The notes beneath the pieces are model-generated. The model worked only from the letters and a program-made list of their open reading frames with translations. It did not search any database and was not told the DNA's origin. DNA of 64,000 nt from Elmis aenea (Eukaryota; Arthropoda; Insecta; Coleoptera; Elmidae). The stretch spans positions 24,918,788 to 24,982,787 of the forward strand of contig OX393581.1 in assembly GCA_947652605.1 (NCBI GenBank), in the 5' to 3' direction. The position numbers were made by a program, and so were the translations under genes. Within the stretch, counting starts at the first letter, position 1. Each line of letters opens with the position of its first letter. Shown piece after piece: positions 47,503-57,784 of the stretch.

Positions 47503-47765
47503 AATTGAGGCGTTGTTTGCATAAACAACACTTGTCAATTTTAGAAATTTTTCATTATCGCTACTTTGGCTGCTGTTGTCGTCTGCATCAATATCAGGAC
47601 CTGATGGAACATTATTAGTTTCCACGCTTATATTATGAACTACTGGGGTTATTACGGAATTATTTTGCATAAGGGATGTCGGATATAGCGCCAATTATCC
47701 ATTGAAAGTGTGTTCCCAGATTTGAAAAAAAATGACAAGTGTTGTTTATGCAAACAACGCCTCAA
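47503..47765. repeat. Inverted repeat carrying the same 38-bp word at both ends
   Basis: CAATTGAGGCGTTGTTTGCA, continuing TAAACAACACTTGTCA, at 47503-47540 is repeated inverted at 47732-47765. The minus-strand frame between them reads VETNNVPSGPDIDADDNSSQ, low-complexity and unidentified. It may be a rearranged part of pogo relic C. Confidence 0.55.
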
Positions 47766-47934
47766 TTGTGGGGCATCTCTCCCGGACTTACCCTACTTGA
47801 TTTAGTAGTTTGCTTTAGCTACTATACACATGTAAATTCGGTTATAGACTTAAGTTTCTTTTTGGTAAAATGTCGATTGTTTTAATTCTCTTAAATTTCT
47901 AAAGAAGTTATGATAAAACTAAATATTTATTTAA

Positions 47935-48724
47935 CACATTTGCGGACAGCGGCTGCATATGCAGTCATTTTGGAGTGATAAACTGGGACACGTCTGCATA
48001 TGCAGTCAGAGTAAATCAGTCCAGGAGAAGCATGACTGCGTTTGCAGTCACGTTTTGCGTTTAAATATATGTAGATATACATTGACTGTCCCTAAATAAC
48101 CCATATAAACAAGGGGCACTGTCCATATATATTTTTAACAGCATTTATAACCAACACTTACTTTCGAAATAAAAACTCTAATCATAGTGCCACGACTGCA
48201 TTTGCAGACGCGTCCCAGCGTGTTTATATGCGTTGAAGTAGGAGGTGCGCTTATTGGTGTCTCCTACAAGTAAGTTCATTTTATCAGTTATATACATATT
48301 AAAATATAAAATATGTATTTTTTTAGGCATATGTGGAATCATGTTTATTGCAAATATACGAAGATGTTGATATATTTTTTGTTTATAGTCGAATAAAGTT
48401 TTATTGTGTAAAATTGTTGTCTGCTTACTTTTTGTATCTGTCTAACTATGTAAATTATTTTTTTTTACAGATTTTTACTATTATATTACCAATAAATAAT
48501 TTTTTCAAATAATGTAATAATATGGGACACGACTGCTTAGCAGCAAAATTGATGTACTAGGACATGACTGCATATACAGCGATCATTTTTTCATTCGAAA
48601 AATGCGATGATATTTATTTTTACATGTTGCATATGTATTTTAAGTATGAAATGAGTAAAATGATTTCGAAAAATTAAATGCGATTTTTGGAAGCCATATT
48701 AAAATTGCACTGTCCGCGAAGGTA
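47935..48724. mobile_element. PiggyBac-type MITE with CATATG palindromes
   Basis: The 790-bp element is bracketed by TTAA at 47931-47934 and 48725-48728, the piggyBac target. Its ends are inverted with mismatches: CACATTTGCGGACAG and CTGTCCGCGAAGGTA. Just inside, GGCTGCATATGCAGTC (47950), CTGCATATGCAGTC (47993), GACTGCGTTTGCAGTC (48034), GACTGCATTTGCAGAC (48195) and two decayed forms (48532, 48568) repeat a ~16-bp palindrome. No transposase is encoded. Confidence 0.85.
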
Positions 48725-48728
48725 TTAA

Positions 48729-49965
48729 GAACGTTGTGGATGTTCATCTGTCAAACATTCGCGTGAAATGTCATTTTGACATACGTCATGTTGACAAACA
48801 CTCTTTACAACAATGAGGTTAATTAGAACGCCCGGAGCGGCACTTTAAACGTTTTTACCCACAAATACACAATCATATATACGAAGATACGTAAAGTCAT
48901 TTGGTGGCCACACCATTTAATTTTATATTTAAATATTGTTTTTTGTAAAGCATTGCCCGAAAAGGGTGTTTTGCTTATGTTATTTAATTTCTGCTTCACA
49001 AATTTATTGAATGATACAGTCATAAAATTCATTAAGTAGATTTTGTAGTCTCTTAGCCACATGGCATATAAATATATTGCTTTAATTTTTTCATTTTCAG
49101 AAATTTTGAGTTTGGTGGAATATTTTTTAAGCTATAATTAATCACACGATAATCACCTGTTACATACAGTTATTCGTTTTCAACCTATTCCAGATGCCTA
49201 ACCTGTACAAATTCGTTCTGTAAAAAAGACATCTGGAATATGGCAAATAGAGAGGGTGTGAGTGCATGGTACATAGTTTAGGGGATCTATTATTTGTTCA
49301 AATGACCGTTTAATTTGTAACATATGGAACTATTATCGTAAATTCCGTTAAATATAATATTTTCTGGTTGGTTTTCTGTAAAAATCAATAAATTGAATAC
49401 AATAGCACGTGCACAAGTTCAGCACTTTTACTTCAATATGCAGTTTCGTTATTACATAAATAGATTTGTTGTTAATTTAAACATATGACTGTAATTACAT
49501 TTCTGCACATGAAGTTTCAAATTTTATTTATATGTTCTATACCAGTAACATTTTTTATTTGCGCGAGTTTTTTGGTTTATAATATTCAATAAACTTAGCT
49601 CTGAAGCCCTTTGTATTTAATTGTAGCTGTTTAATCCACGTTGCTGTAATATAATGTTGTTTGTCTTTCTTAATGAGCCATAATTACAATTAATTAACCC
49701 CTGTGACACTAACCAGCTTCGTCTGACGAGATATAAAGATGTTGTGGAGGTTAAATTTTGTTGATAATGTACTTGTGTTTAATAAATTACGATCTAACTA
49801 ACAAAAGCGGTCTAATACAGTAATATTTTTAATGTTATTTTAAATGATTGCCAACAGTTTTCAGCTTAAAATTTTAAATTTATATTAGATAACTTTTTGT
49901 AGAAGTTGCTCGAGTCGTGTCTAAAACTGCAAGTTATAAAATAAATTTTATAGCGTCGAAGTAAG
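48729..49965. other. AT-rich non-coding stretch, nothing recognised
   Basis: No gene or transposon end is supported. Confidence 0.45.
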
Positions 49966-49996
49966 GTTAATTAAAAACATAGTACACATTTCAAAC

Positions 49997-50002
49997 TTTA
50001 TT
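49997..50002 (-). terminator. Poly(A) signal AATAAA of TIL gene 1
   Basis: AATAAA lies five bases after the TGA stop on the minus strand; the same arrangement is conserved in copy 2. Confidence 0.6.
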
Positions 50003-50006
50003 TGAT

Positions 50007-50597
50007 TCATTGTTTAATACAATCGGCTTTATCAACGCAATCATTGTCTGCATTAAGGTAGTATCCTACTTGACAAACGCATCCAGGTTTGCAGTCAGTT
50101 AAGTCACAAGGAATTACTCTTCCTGATACTAGGGCTCCACAAGAATTCATTCCACAGTATCCCCGATTTCCGCATCTATCATCCCACGTTGCATGACGCT
50201 TTATAAGACACTTACTTCTCTCTAAAACAATTTAAACTGGTAAAATATAGGGTATAAGTTCATTTAAAAAATCACTTTAATAAAGAAGAATCTTTCCATG
50301 AAGAATATCTTGGCAAGAGTCTCGAAACTAGTTAACTTGTTTGTTAAAAGAATTATATTATTAATGATAGGCGATGTTATGACCAAAAGCAATATACAAT
50401 AACCGCTTAAATAATTGAAACATTCATGAACGTTTGGAATGTTAATTCTTTGTAGTAACTATCATGTACACACGAATAAAGTCTGCAACGAATCAAATAA
50501 ACTATAAAATCTTACCAACAAAATTTGCGAAAAATGCAAACGCAAAGTTTACATTCAGAAGCAGAAATAGACCTGCACTTAACAGAATGAACTTCAT
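50007..50597 (-). CDS. Secreted TIL-domain (trypsin inhibitor-like) cysteine-rich protein, copy 1
   Basis: Two exons on the minus strand, 50597-50516 (82 nt) and 50221-50007 (215 nt), joined by a 294-bp intron with GTAAG donor and TTTTAG acceptor, give 98 residues. Residues 1-22 are a signal peptide (MKFILLSAGLFLLLNVNFAF). The mature part has ten cysteines in TIL order: C-x11-C-x5-C-x4-C-x10-C-x4-C-x3-C-x1-C-x11-C-x5-C, including PGCVCQVGYYLNADNDC. TIL proteins mostly inhibit secreted serine proteases, with the reactive bond between Cys5 and Cys6; here that loop is D-L-T-D. Leu at the likely P1 would favour chymotrypsin- or elastase-like targets (inference). The start is fixed by the signal peptide; the reading frame is intact across the splice. 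Confidence 0.9.
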
Positions 50598-50640
50598 AGC
50601 TCTTTAGTAGTAGTAGCTCTACAAAAATAAGCTTTGATCT

Positions 50641-50650
50641 GGTTTTTATA
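50641..50650 (-). promoter_or_regulatory. TATA box of TIL gene 1
   Basis: TATAAAAACC on the minus strand, 44 bp upstream of the start codon, conserved in copy 2. It implies a very short 5' leader. Confidence 0.65.
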
Positions 50651-51196
50651 CTGCAACAGGAAACTTAATTAAAAAGAAAATGTAATAAATGTAGCTAATT
50701 AAAACGAAAATATTGTTTAATCTGAAATAGCTTATTGTTGCAAATAATTGGCAAACTGCATTTAACGCAATTAAGGGTCTTGTTATGAAATTTTTAATCG
50801 GCACCATAAAACTATTGTTTTATTTAACAATGGACTTCTATATATTATTGATTATTGTGTAATAAATGAAACAAAAAACAAATGAAGTGAGATAAAAAGG
50901 AACATTTATTTTAAAATAAGCTAATAAAAAAGTCTTTCTGCAAAAAGACTCTTTTTTAATATATGACTTTTTACCAAATTTTTAAAAAAATTATTGGTAA
51001 AAGAGCATCAGTTATTCAGAATTTTAATGTATCACATCTTTTTTTGTTAACCGATGAATATATTCGCAAATTTTTAGATTTTAGTAACAGTAGGTATAGG
51101 TACAGTCCGTTTTAAAGGTATTTTTTGCTGTAGGTCTTGATATAGTCACAAATGGAATTGAAAACACAGGTTTGAGCTGATTTAAATCACGATTAA

Positions 51197-51300
51197 AATC
51201 AGTGATTTAAATCAAAGGATTTTTTAAAAATAAATCAGTGATTTAAATCAAAGGATTTTTTAAAAATAAATCAGTGATTTAAATCAAGTAATTTTTTAAA
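51197..51300. repeat. 36-bp tandem repeat with TGATTTAAATCA palindromes
   Basis: Three units start at 51198, 51234 and 51270 (ATCAGTGATTTAAATCAAAG, then GATTTTTTAAAAATAA). They sit directly inside the hAT left end and contain the palindrome TGATTTAAATCA, so they are likely transposase-binding sites. The period resembles a CRISPR array but there are no unique spacers. Confidence 0.85.
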
Positions 51301-51499
51301 TGTATATAACAACAAATCAAAGTACTCAATTACAACATGAAAGTAAATAATGATGTATTTTTCACAAATTCAAAATAATAAATTTGTCATTAATATAAAC
51401 ATAAACAATAATACCCTAAAAATAAAAAATATAGGCCTATGCTCCAACTTTTTATTTCATACAGGCATTTATAGTATGTACCTATCGTTAATTTAAAAA

Positions 51500-53251
51500 A
51501 ATAACGTTGGATTCCTAAATCACGATTTCTAATTATTACTACTACTACCTACTACTAAACCGAAAGACGAAAACGCTCGTTCAACCGATGCAGATGAAGT
51601 GACACTGCACAGTAATTGTTGTACTATTGGTAAAATTGTTGCAATGTCAGGAACGTCTTTCTAGGATTCCCACCACTCAAGTGCAGTTACATCTTTTAAA
51701 ACACTTTCCGAAAACATCACTTTATTAAATGGACGAGAACGTGCTTCTAGCTTTATTACTATGGGCAATATTCCGCTATCAGGATACATTTCTTCTGCAG
51801 CTTGCAAAGCGGTTTCCTTTCACTAACTGTCAATGAACATTTTGTGGGATCCAATAAGAAGGCTTAATAGTGGTACGGACTACGGAGTCATAGCTTGATT
51901 ATATATATATTTTTTTAATGCGGTTTTGGTTTACACTTATATCGTTATTGTTAAAAGTGGACTCCAGTTCTTTCCACACTTCAACTGCATCTGTAAAAAG
52001 GGATTTCTTTTTTGATCCCTATCTAAAGCTATGGATTTTGGCTTTAAAATAACTTGAAAAGTCTTCTGCTAGTCTTTTAATACGAACGTTTGACACCTTT
52101 CACTTACTATAGTGTCTATTTCGTTTCTGTTTTCTTCATATATTTTTAATAGTTTTTGCTATTCCGTTACGTATACTTCTAAACAATCTGCAAGAGTGTT
52201 CCAGCGTACATCCTGGAGCAAACTTAACGCTTTTCCAACTTCTGTCTTATATTTAGCACCGACTGGATGATTGTTACGAAAATATTTAACAAGATGCACA
52301 ATATGTTTCTTTAAATAAGCAAATAAACTTATGAGCAGAACATCCATATATGTAACAACATTGACAGGAAAATCGTTTTTAAAAAAAATATGTTTCCTCA
52401 TTCTATTCATATTTGCTGCATTATCAGTTACAAAACTGGCGACAGTGCAGTTGTATTCTGTTTTGCATTTTTTTAAATCTAGGTAGCTGCTAAATCTGTT
52501 AAATACTCGCTTGTGTGTGCAAGTATCAATAGTGTAAAATAAAAAAGTAGATCCATTTTCTGTTGTTATCGTTGCACAAATTACCGGTTCATCATGAATA
52601 TTTGGACAGCCATCCAAGGACATGCACACTGAAGAATCCGGTAATTCTCCAAAACATACGTTTTTCTCCTCTTCATCGATTTCATTTAATAATGTTTAAG
52701 ATAAACAAAATCTAGAAGTTGGCGAGTAGCCCGGACGTAACATTTGTGTTATTTATTTAACTTGAGGATGTTCAAGACATCTAAAGCTCCTGTTCGTGGC
52801 GTAACAGCTTTTGCTATTTGTTAATCAGTTTGGGGTTTGTAATTTTTAAAAGTACGTACTAAAAATGATGCCATTATACCCTTGTTTTCAGATCTAGATT
52901 CATCCAATTTATTGTCAGGCATTACCTTCCTTTTCTTGTAAATTGTTGCAGCTTTAGAAGTTCTGGCTTGAGGTTCCTCTACAATTTCAGCAGATGAATA
53001 CTGTTTTGAGTTTTCTTGAGCTTGAGACCCTACAAATGAAATTGTTGTTTCTGTATCTGTATCACTTACATTTTCACTGATCGTCGAACTATTAGAAGTA
53101 TGTTGCTGCAATTGCTTTTCACGATGCTATTTTAATCGGTGCACAAGACCCTGCATTTCCTTTTCACATAGTTTACACATGGCTCTACATTCAGTTTTTC
53201 TTTTGAAGTTTTCCACAAAATGTTGTCAAATGTCCTTTTTTTCTTCCCGAC
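51500..53251 (-). pseudogene. hAT-family transposase pseudogene
   Basis: In order on the minus strand: a BED-type zinc finger piece (AMCKLCEKEMQGLVHRLK, stop, HREKQ, about 53185-53120), a Ser-rich linker (53111-52821), a DUF659-like core (SVCMSLDGCPNIHDEPVICA, then CTVASFVTDNAANMNRM, 52629-52159), and the C-terminal dimerisation motif (SVTSSASVERAFSSFGL, about 51600-51555) preceded by DVTALEWWES. Stops occur after HRLK and in the WWES region, with frameshifts between blocks. The domain order is that of hAT transposases; the protein is dead. Confidence 0.85.
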
Positions 53252-54074
53252 ATTGTTAATAACCTGCCTTATTAGTTTATTGTTAACAGAAGAACATGAA
53301 CTATTTACTATTAACTATTATCAATTAAAATTGGAAATCATGAAGCAGATTTAGTGATAAACTGAGCTAAAATTTCATCGTGCAGCCTTATACAGGGTGG
53401 TCCACTTTTTAATAGCAGGACATTAACAGTCGATAGAAAAACTTATTTTAAAGCGAATATTCCATATCAATATGGGTCCAAAAATGCTTCATTTTAAAGA
53501 TACAGGGTGTCGAAATTTTCGAAAAAATAACGATAATGTTTAACCGTTTCTCAACCAGTAGATATATTTAAACCAACTTTGGTATACAGCACCACCTTAC
53601 AGGTTACCACAATCGGTGAAAATTTCAAGTCCCACAAGCAACCAGTGGCGGAGTTGTGTTCAGTTTCAATAAATTTTATAAAAAACTAGTACGGCCCTGT
53701 TCAAAATCAAACTGGAACTTGTTTTTGGGTAGAGCATTTTATTTTAAACAAAAAGTGTTTTTTGATTTTTCTTAGTATCTGCCACCGTTTGGCGGAAAAT
53801 GTGATTTATTTTACCATTTTCGCGAAAAGTTTGATCTAAAAATAGTACCTATAGCTAATATTCGTAATGAAACAGTAATTACCGATTTTTGCAGTTTTTA
53901 ATTACAGAACATACTAATAATAAGGGGAGAAGTTTCGCTAACTTAACGATTAACCCCTATTCTCCGGAATTAAGAAATATTTATCAGAATGTTTTGAAAT
54001 TCAATCAGTTGTTTAAAAATGGCCATAGATACATGAAAAATCACTTTTTATTATATTACAGGACGCAGGTCCTG

Positions 54075-56035
54075 ACTTAGGAACTGTCGTTATATGACGA
54101 CGCTAGGGGAATATGAGTACAAATAATAATAATCTTGGTATGTTTTATAATTTCAGATTTATTTGTGAAAGTATATTACAATGTAAATTAAATTTGAGAC
54201 ATATAAACTATAAACTTATAAACTATGATAAGGTTGAAAGCAATCCTACATTGCATTTCGAACATTCAGTTCTAATTGTAGATTTGCAGTTACTTCCAGC
54301 ACAACGTCTCTGCTTATTGTTTCCTGTTTTTTAGACAAAATGTCCAATTTTGTCCAAACGAGCTATATAGTAGCTCCAGATGGATTTTTCGGTTTCCTTC
54401 CAGCTGCTTTTGGAGGATTTGTATGTTGCAACAGGTATGACATTGCCAAATCTCGACGAAAACTATGTTGAGACATTTTTGTAGAATTTGTTTGTGATCG
54501 CGCTAGCAACCAAGCGTTTTGTACAGAAACGTCTAACATCCATGTAAATAGTGACCACCACCATTTCTTTCCACGAATGGATATGCGATAAGCATTTACA
54601 TTTTGATCCATTCTGTCAGTACCACCCATATTTTGATTATAATTTTGAATGGAATGCGGAATACTTACAAAAATGTGCTTCAGGTCACTCTTACTCCATC
54701 GCTTGACGCTTACTTCAGGATCAGCTGCAAAACTTGAAGAAGCAACTGTTACTACTGCATTATCTTTCCACCGAGTTACAAAAAAATTGTTTCCGTCGAA
54801 TTTTGCAGTCGCAATTTCTGTATGGCCTCTATTTTTCTTTTCAAATTCTTTTGCGTTCAAAAGGCAGCTGTTGTTTCCCAAGCGGTTGGCTCTTATTGTA
54901 CCGGTGCAATTATATCCACGATCTTTTAGTTCCGATAGTAGAGGAAACGTGGTAAACAAATTATCGCAATAGATATGGTACGGATATTCTGACTTACTTA
55001 CACGATATTGGTCTAGCAAGTAAAGCACTGTAGATGAACATTTACCAAATTTACTCTCCATTATTTCATTTCCTCGATAAGTTTTTCCTTGGTAAGGATC
55101 AAAGGCAATTAGATAACCAGATGGTGAATTTTGACACCAAACCTTGTATCCAAATCGTATTGTTTTATTTCTAATCGCTTGCTTACATCCGTGCCTACCG
55201 AAGTATTCCACCATTGCCTCATCATGCGATATTGCTGAGGTGGGTGTATAATTTTCCATACATTTTTTTTGAATATATGAAATTAATGGTCGTAATTTGG
55301 AAAACTTATCGAGCTTGTCTAAGTTTAAATTTGATTTAAAATGAAGTGATTTCATGATATTATCAAATCTATCCATCCGCATAGATTCATATATCGCAAT
55401 GTTGCGCAAATCACTACATGTACTCCAATACATTGCTTTTCCTGGCAATGGATTGTACCCAGAAACAATTAAAATGGCAAAAAATACTCGCAGTTCCTCT
55501 TTATTAATTTTATATCTGGCCAGTTTTTTGATAAGCAATATTCGGAACTGGCAGTAATAATTAATTCGATTAAAGTATCATCAAAAAACCGTTCAAAATA
55601 TTGAACAGCAGTGACTTCATCAATATTTTCTTCCGCCATAAGATGAAATTGACTAGGTTGTATATGTATAGTTTTACCGCCACTGCTCCATATAATTTGA
55701 TCTTTTTTTGATTTTTGGTGATCTTTGGTATTTTGTTTAGGTTGGAAATAGTTGAAACTTCTTTTCTGGTCTGTTTTTTCTCTGCCGGTGCCATTAGTTG
55801 ATTTCTGGGTAAACAGTTTATACTCGTCCCTTCTTCTTCATCTGAATCTTCGTCTGTTAGCTCATTAACTGCAGGTGGTTCAATAAAAATATCTTGGTCA
55901 CTATCATCATTTTCTAACAAATCCATCATTTCGGCTACACTCAAAAATCTAAGGACAAATAGGGTATGTTAGTACATGCATTCTCCTAGCGTCGTCATAT
56001 GACGACAATCAAATTTATAGCGAAATAACTCCCTT
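54075..56035 (-). mobile_element. PiggyBac-derived insertion, borders uncertain
   Basis: GTCGTTATATGACGACGCTAGGGG-type words at about 54084-54108 and their inverse, CTCCTAGCGTCGTCATATGACGAC-type, at about 55983-56006 bracket the transposase pseudogene as subterminal inverted repeats (the 16-bp core GTCGTCATATGACGAC is a perfect palindrome on the right). Outside them, ATAAGGGGAGAAGTTTCGCT (53917) has a related inverse near 56016-56036. TTAA duplications are not found, so the termini are eroded or lie elsewhere. Confidence 0.6.
54363..55944 (-). pseudogene. PiggyBac-type transposase pseudogene
   Basis: A 124-codon N-terminal frame (55944-55570) starts MSVAEMMDLLENDDSDQDI, the acidic start typical of piggyBac proteins. 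A 391-codon frame (55538-54363) holds the DDE_Tnp_1_7 domain with the three catalytic Asp in context: SHDEAMVEYFG (residue 106 of that frame), YCDNLFTTFPLL (192) and MGGTDRMDQNV (308). Reading between the frames shows two shifts: one in an A-rich run near 55700 and one near 55500 just before EELRVFFAILIVSGYN. It ends KNPSGATI without the usual C-terminal Cys-rich finger. Most of the core is uninterrupted, so decay is recent. Confidence 0.9.
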
Positions 56036-56616
56036 ATAAATGTTGATATGGAATATTCGCTTTAAAATAAGTTTTTCTATCGACTGTTAAAATCCTGCTA
56101 CTAAAAAGTGGACCACCCTGTATAACAAATTGCATTTTGCAAGTCTCGACCAAGATTTTTCTGATTGCCTGCAGACTTGTCTAAGCACCATAAACCTAAC
56201 TTGCATAAACCATCCGACATTACTCTACTCGTACATCGCATAACAACGAAATAAAACATAAACAAACTGATGATTGTCACTATAATTGTAATTTACCTAT
56301 TAAAAAAGCGAAAAGTCAAAAATTAATTAGCAATTAGAGTTACTGTACGACAGTACAAGGCTATGATTACATGAACATAACTATCAGATCAGCTTATTTT
56401 TTTTTAAATATTAAACTTTTTTTCATTGTAAAGTTGCTTGTGTTTACGTTTTCTATTTTTGTGTGTGTTTGAAGTAGGTACATTTCATTACATTTTATTA
56501 CAATTTAATCGATTTATCATTATGCATAATGAAATTTAAAAAAAACCAAAAAATCGTCATTAAAAGAAACAGTGATTTTGGACTTTTTTTTTAAATCATG
56601 ATTTTTATCAACCCTG

Positions 56617-57767
56617 CCTATTTACTTGGTTTTAAAGCCCGCTGATCATATTGTAGCGTCTGCTGCGCGAAAACACCCCCACCGCTTGCCATAAGACTTG
56701 AGGCTGACTATGTTGGAATAGTACAAATACATTTTAAAAAAGCTACATTAAATGTCATTTAAAATTTTTAAAATTTTGGATGCTTAAAATTTAACCGCAA
56801 ACGAAAAAATTATTTGTAAAAAAAACTAATCGTATCAATCAAATCAGAAAAGAGACCAAAAACATAATTAGGTTAATCGAGAAAAACAAAGTTAAAAATA
56901 TTCTACTTTATTTTGCATTCGAAATATAGTTATTATTGTTATTGCACAATAACTTATGATATCCGTTTTTTAATTAAACAATGTATTATACCTCCGTAAA
57001 ATGTTTTCGTATTTGATGTAATAAACAATTTAATTTTGCTTATTGTTAAAAGTAGTAAACTTTATTATCGATTGTTACACACTTGTTTTTTATCTCGATA
57101 AATTAATTGAGTTTAATAAAATTTGAAGTGGTTTTTAAAGTTAGTTAGCTATAATTATAGTTCATAGAGGTGTGAAGATGTACGGAAATTCTTCACTTCC
57201 GTCTGTTCCTCGTTAGCATTTCGCTTGTCTCTGTGTTAACTCTTTTTTCTTAAATATCTTGGCCATCGTCCTATTTCAAGTTCTTCTGGGCATCTCCCTT
57301 TTCCTTCTTTTGTCAACCCCCTTGCCGCATTTCTTTCACCTTTCTACTTTAATTCATTTCTGTGAGATGACACATCTATCTTAGCCGGCTTTAAACCATT
57401 TTGCTGTCCATGGTAATACGATGTTCGATTCAACTTTGAACGAAAATCGTATTATGTTGTTAATTTTGCCATTTTTAGTTACGTCTGCAGCCACTTTTTA
57501 AAGTGTAATTAAAGTTCAGTAAATATAAGTGCTATAATTTTATTTCATGGAGAATACCTTTAATGTACTGAACTTTCTTTCCAAGGATGACTGGTACAAA
57601 TGTTACTCTTGTAACTGCATCAGTAGAAATTTTATTTTTTAATTAGCCTATTTATACCATTTAACGAATCACTCGAATAAGTAAAGAATTTATCGAAGTC
57701 TTTATATTTTTGCCATGCTGCAAATGTTTTTTTTGATTATTACTTTGTTTGGTTTAATAAATTTAAT
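56617..57767. other. AT-rich non-coding stretch, nothing recognised
   Basis: No gene is supported. CTTCTGGGCATCTCCC near 57280 resembles a scrap of the LINE family at 1775 but is too short to call. Confidence 0.4.
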
Positions 57768-57784
57768 CGACGCACAGTGGGGTA

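Larger units (their letters stand above)
46625..47795. mobile_element. Pogo-type relic C with GGGATAGATGGCA words
   Basis: The word GGGATAGATGGCA occurs at 46648 and 47338 and inverted at 47314, on both sides of a transposase C-terminal exon; this repeats the design of element B. GTGGGGCATCT occurs near both edges (46628 and 47767) and the right edge ends GGACTTACCCTA. The borders are not secure because the two edge words read in the same direction. A later inverted repeat (47503-47765) disrupts the right part. Confidence 0.55.
49966..50991. repeat. Segmental duplication, copy 1 (contains TIL gene 1)
   Basis: This ~1,026-bp segment matches 60289-61320 in the same orientation with few substitutions and small indels, including the intron, TATA region and several hundred bases upstream. 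The match starts at GTTAATTAAAAACATAGTAC and stops after CTTTTTACCAAATT. It carries a complete gene plus flanks, so this is a DNA-level duplication, not retroposition. Confidence 0.95.
53391..56122. mobile_element. Mariner-type element containing a piggyBac insertion
   Basis: Starts TACAGGGTGGTCCACTTTTT and ends with the inverse, AAAAAGTGGACCACCCTGTA, next to TA on both sides (TTA|TACAGGG and CCCTGTA|TAAC). The arms match for about 75 bp, through ACAGTCGATAGAAAAACTTA and AGCGAATATTCCATATCAA. It interrupts the hAT element upstream of its BED finger. The interior holds piggyBac-derived sequence; a second ATACAGGGTGTCGAAATTTT near 53501 may be another mariner-type end. Confidence 0.8.
51167..56616 (-). 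mobile_element. hAT-type pseudotransposon containing further insertions
   Basis: The left end is about CAGGTTTGAGCTGATTTAAATC and the right end, inverted, CAGGGTTGATAAAAATCATG; both continue into TGATTTAAATCA-type words. The minus-strand transposase relic (51500-53251) has hAT features. A 2.7 kb mariner-type element (53391-56122) sits in its 5' part. The 8-bp flanks do not match, so either the duplication has decayed or a border is slightly off. Confidence 0.65.

Noticed and set aside
51197..51300. CRISPR-like array (36-bp period)
   Set aside because: Units are contiguous near-identical copies with no unique spacers, sit inside a hAT terminus, and the DNA is insect nuclear.
53391..56122. Treating the TACAGGGTGG ends as piggyBac TIRs
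   Set aside because: PiggyBac elements insert at TTAA and usually start with CCC; these ends sit at TA and match the mariner-type families elsewhere in the window.
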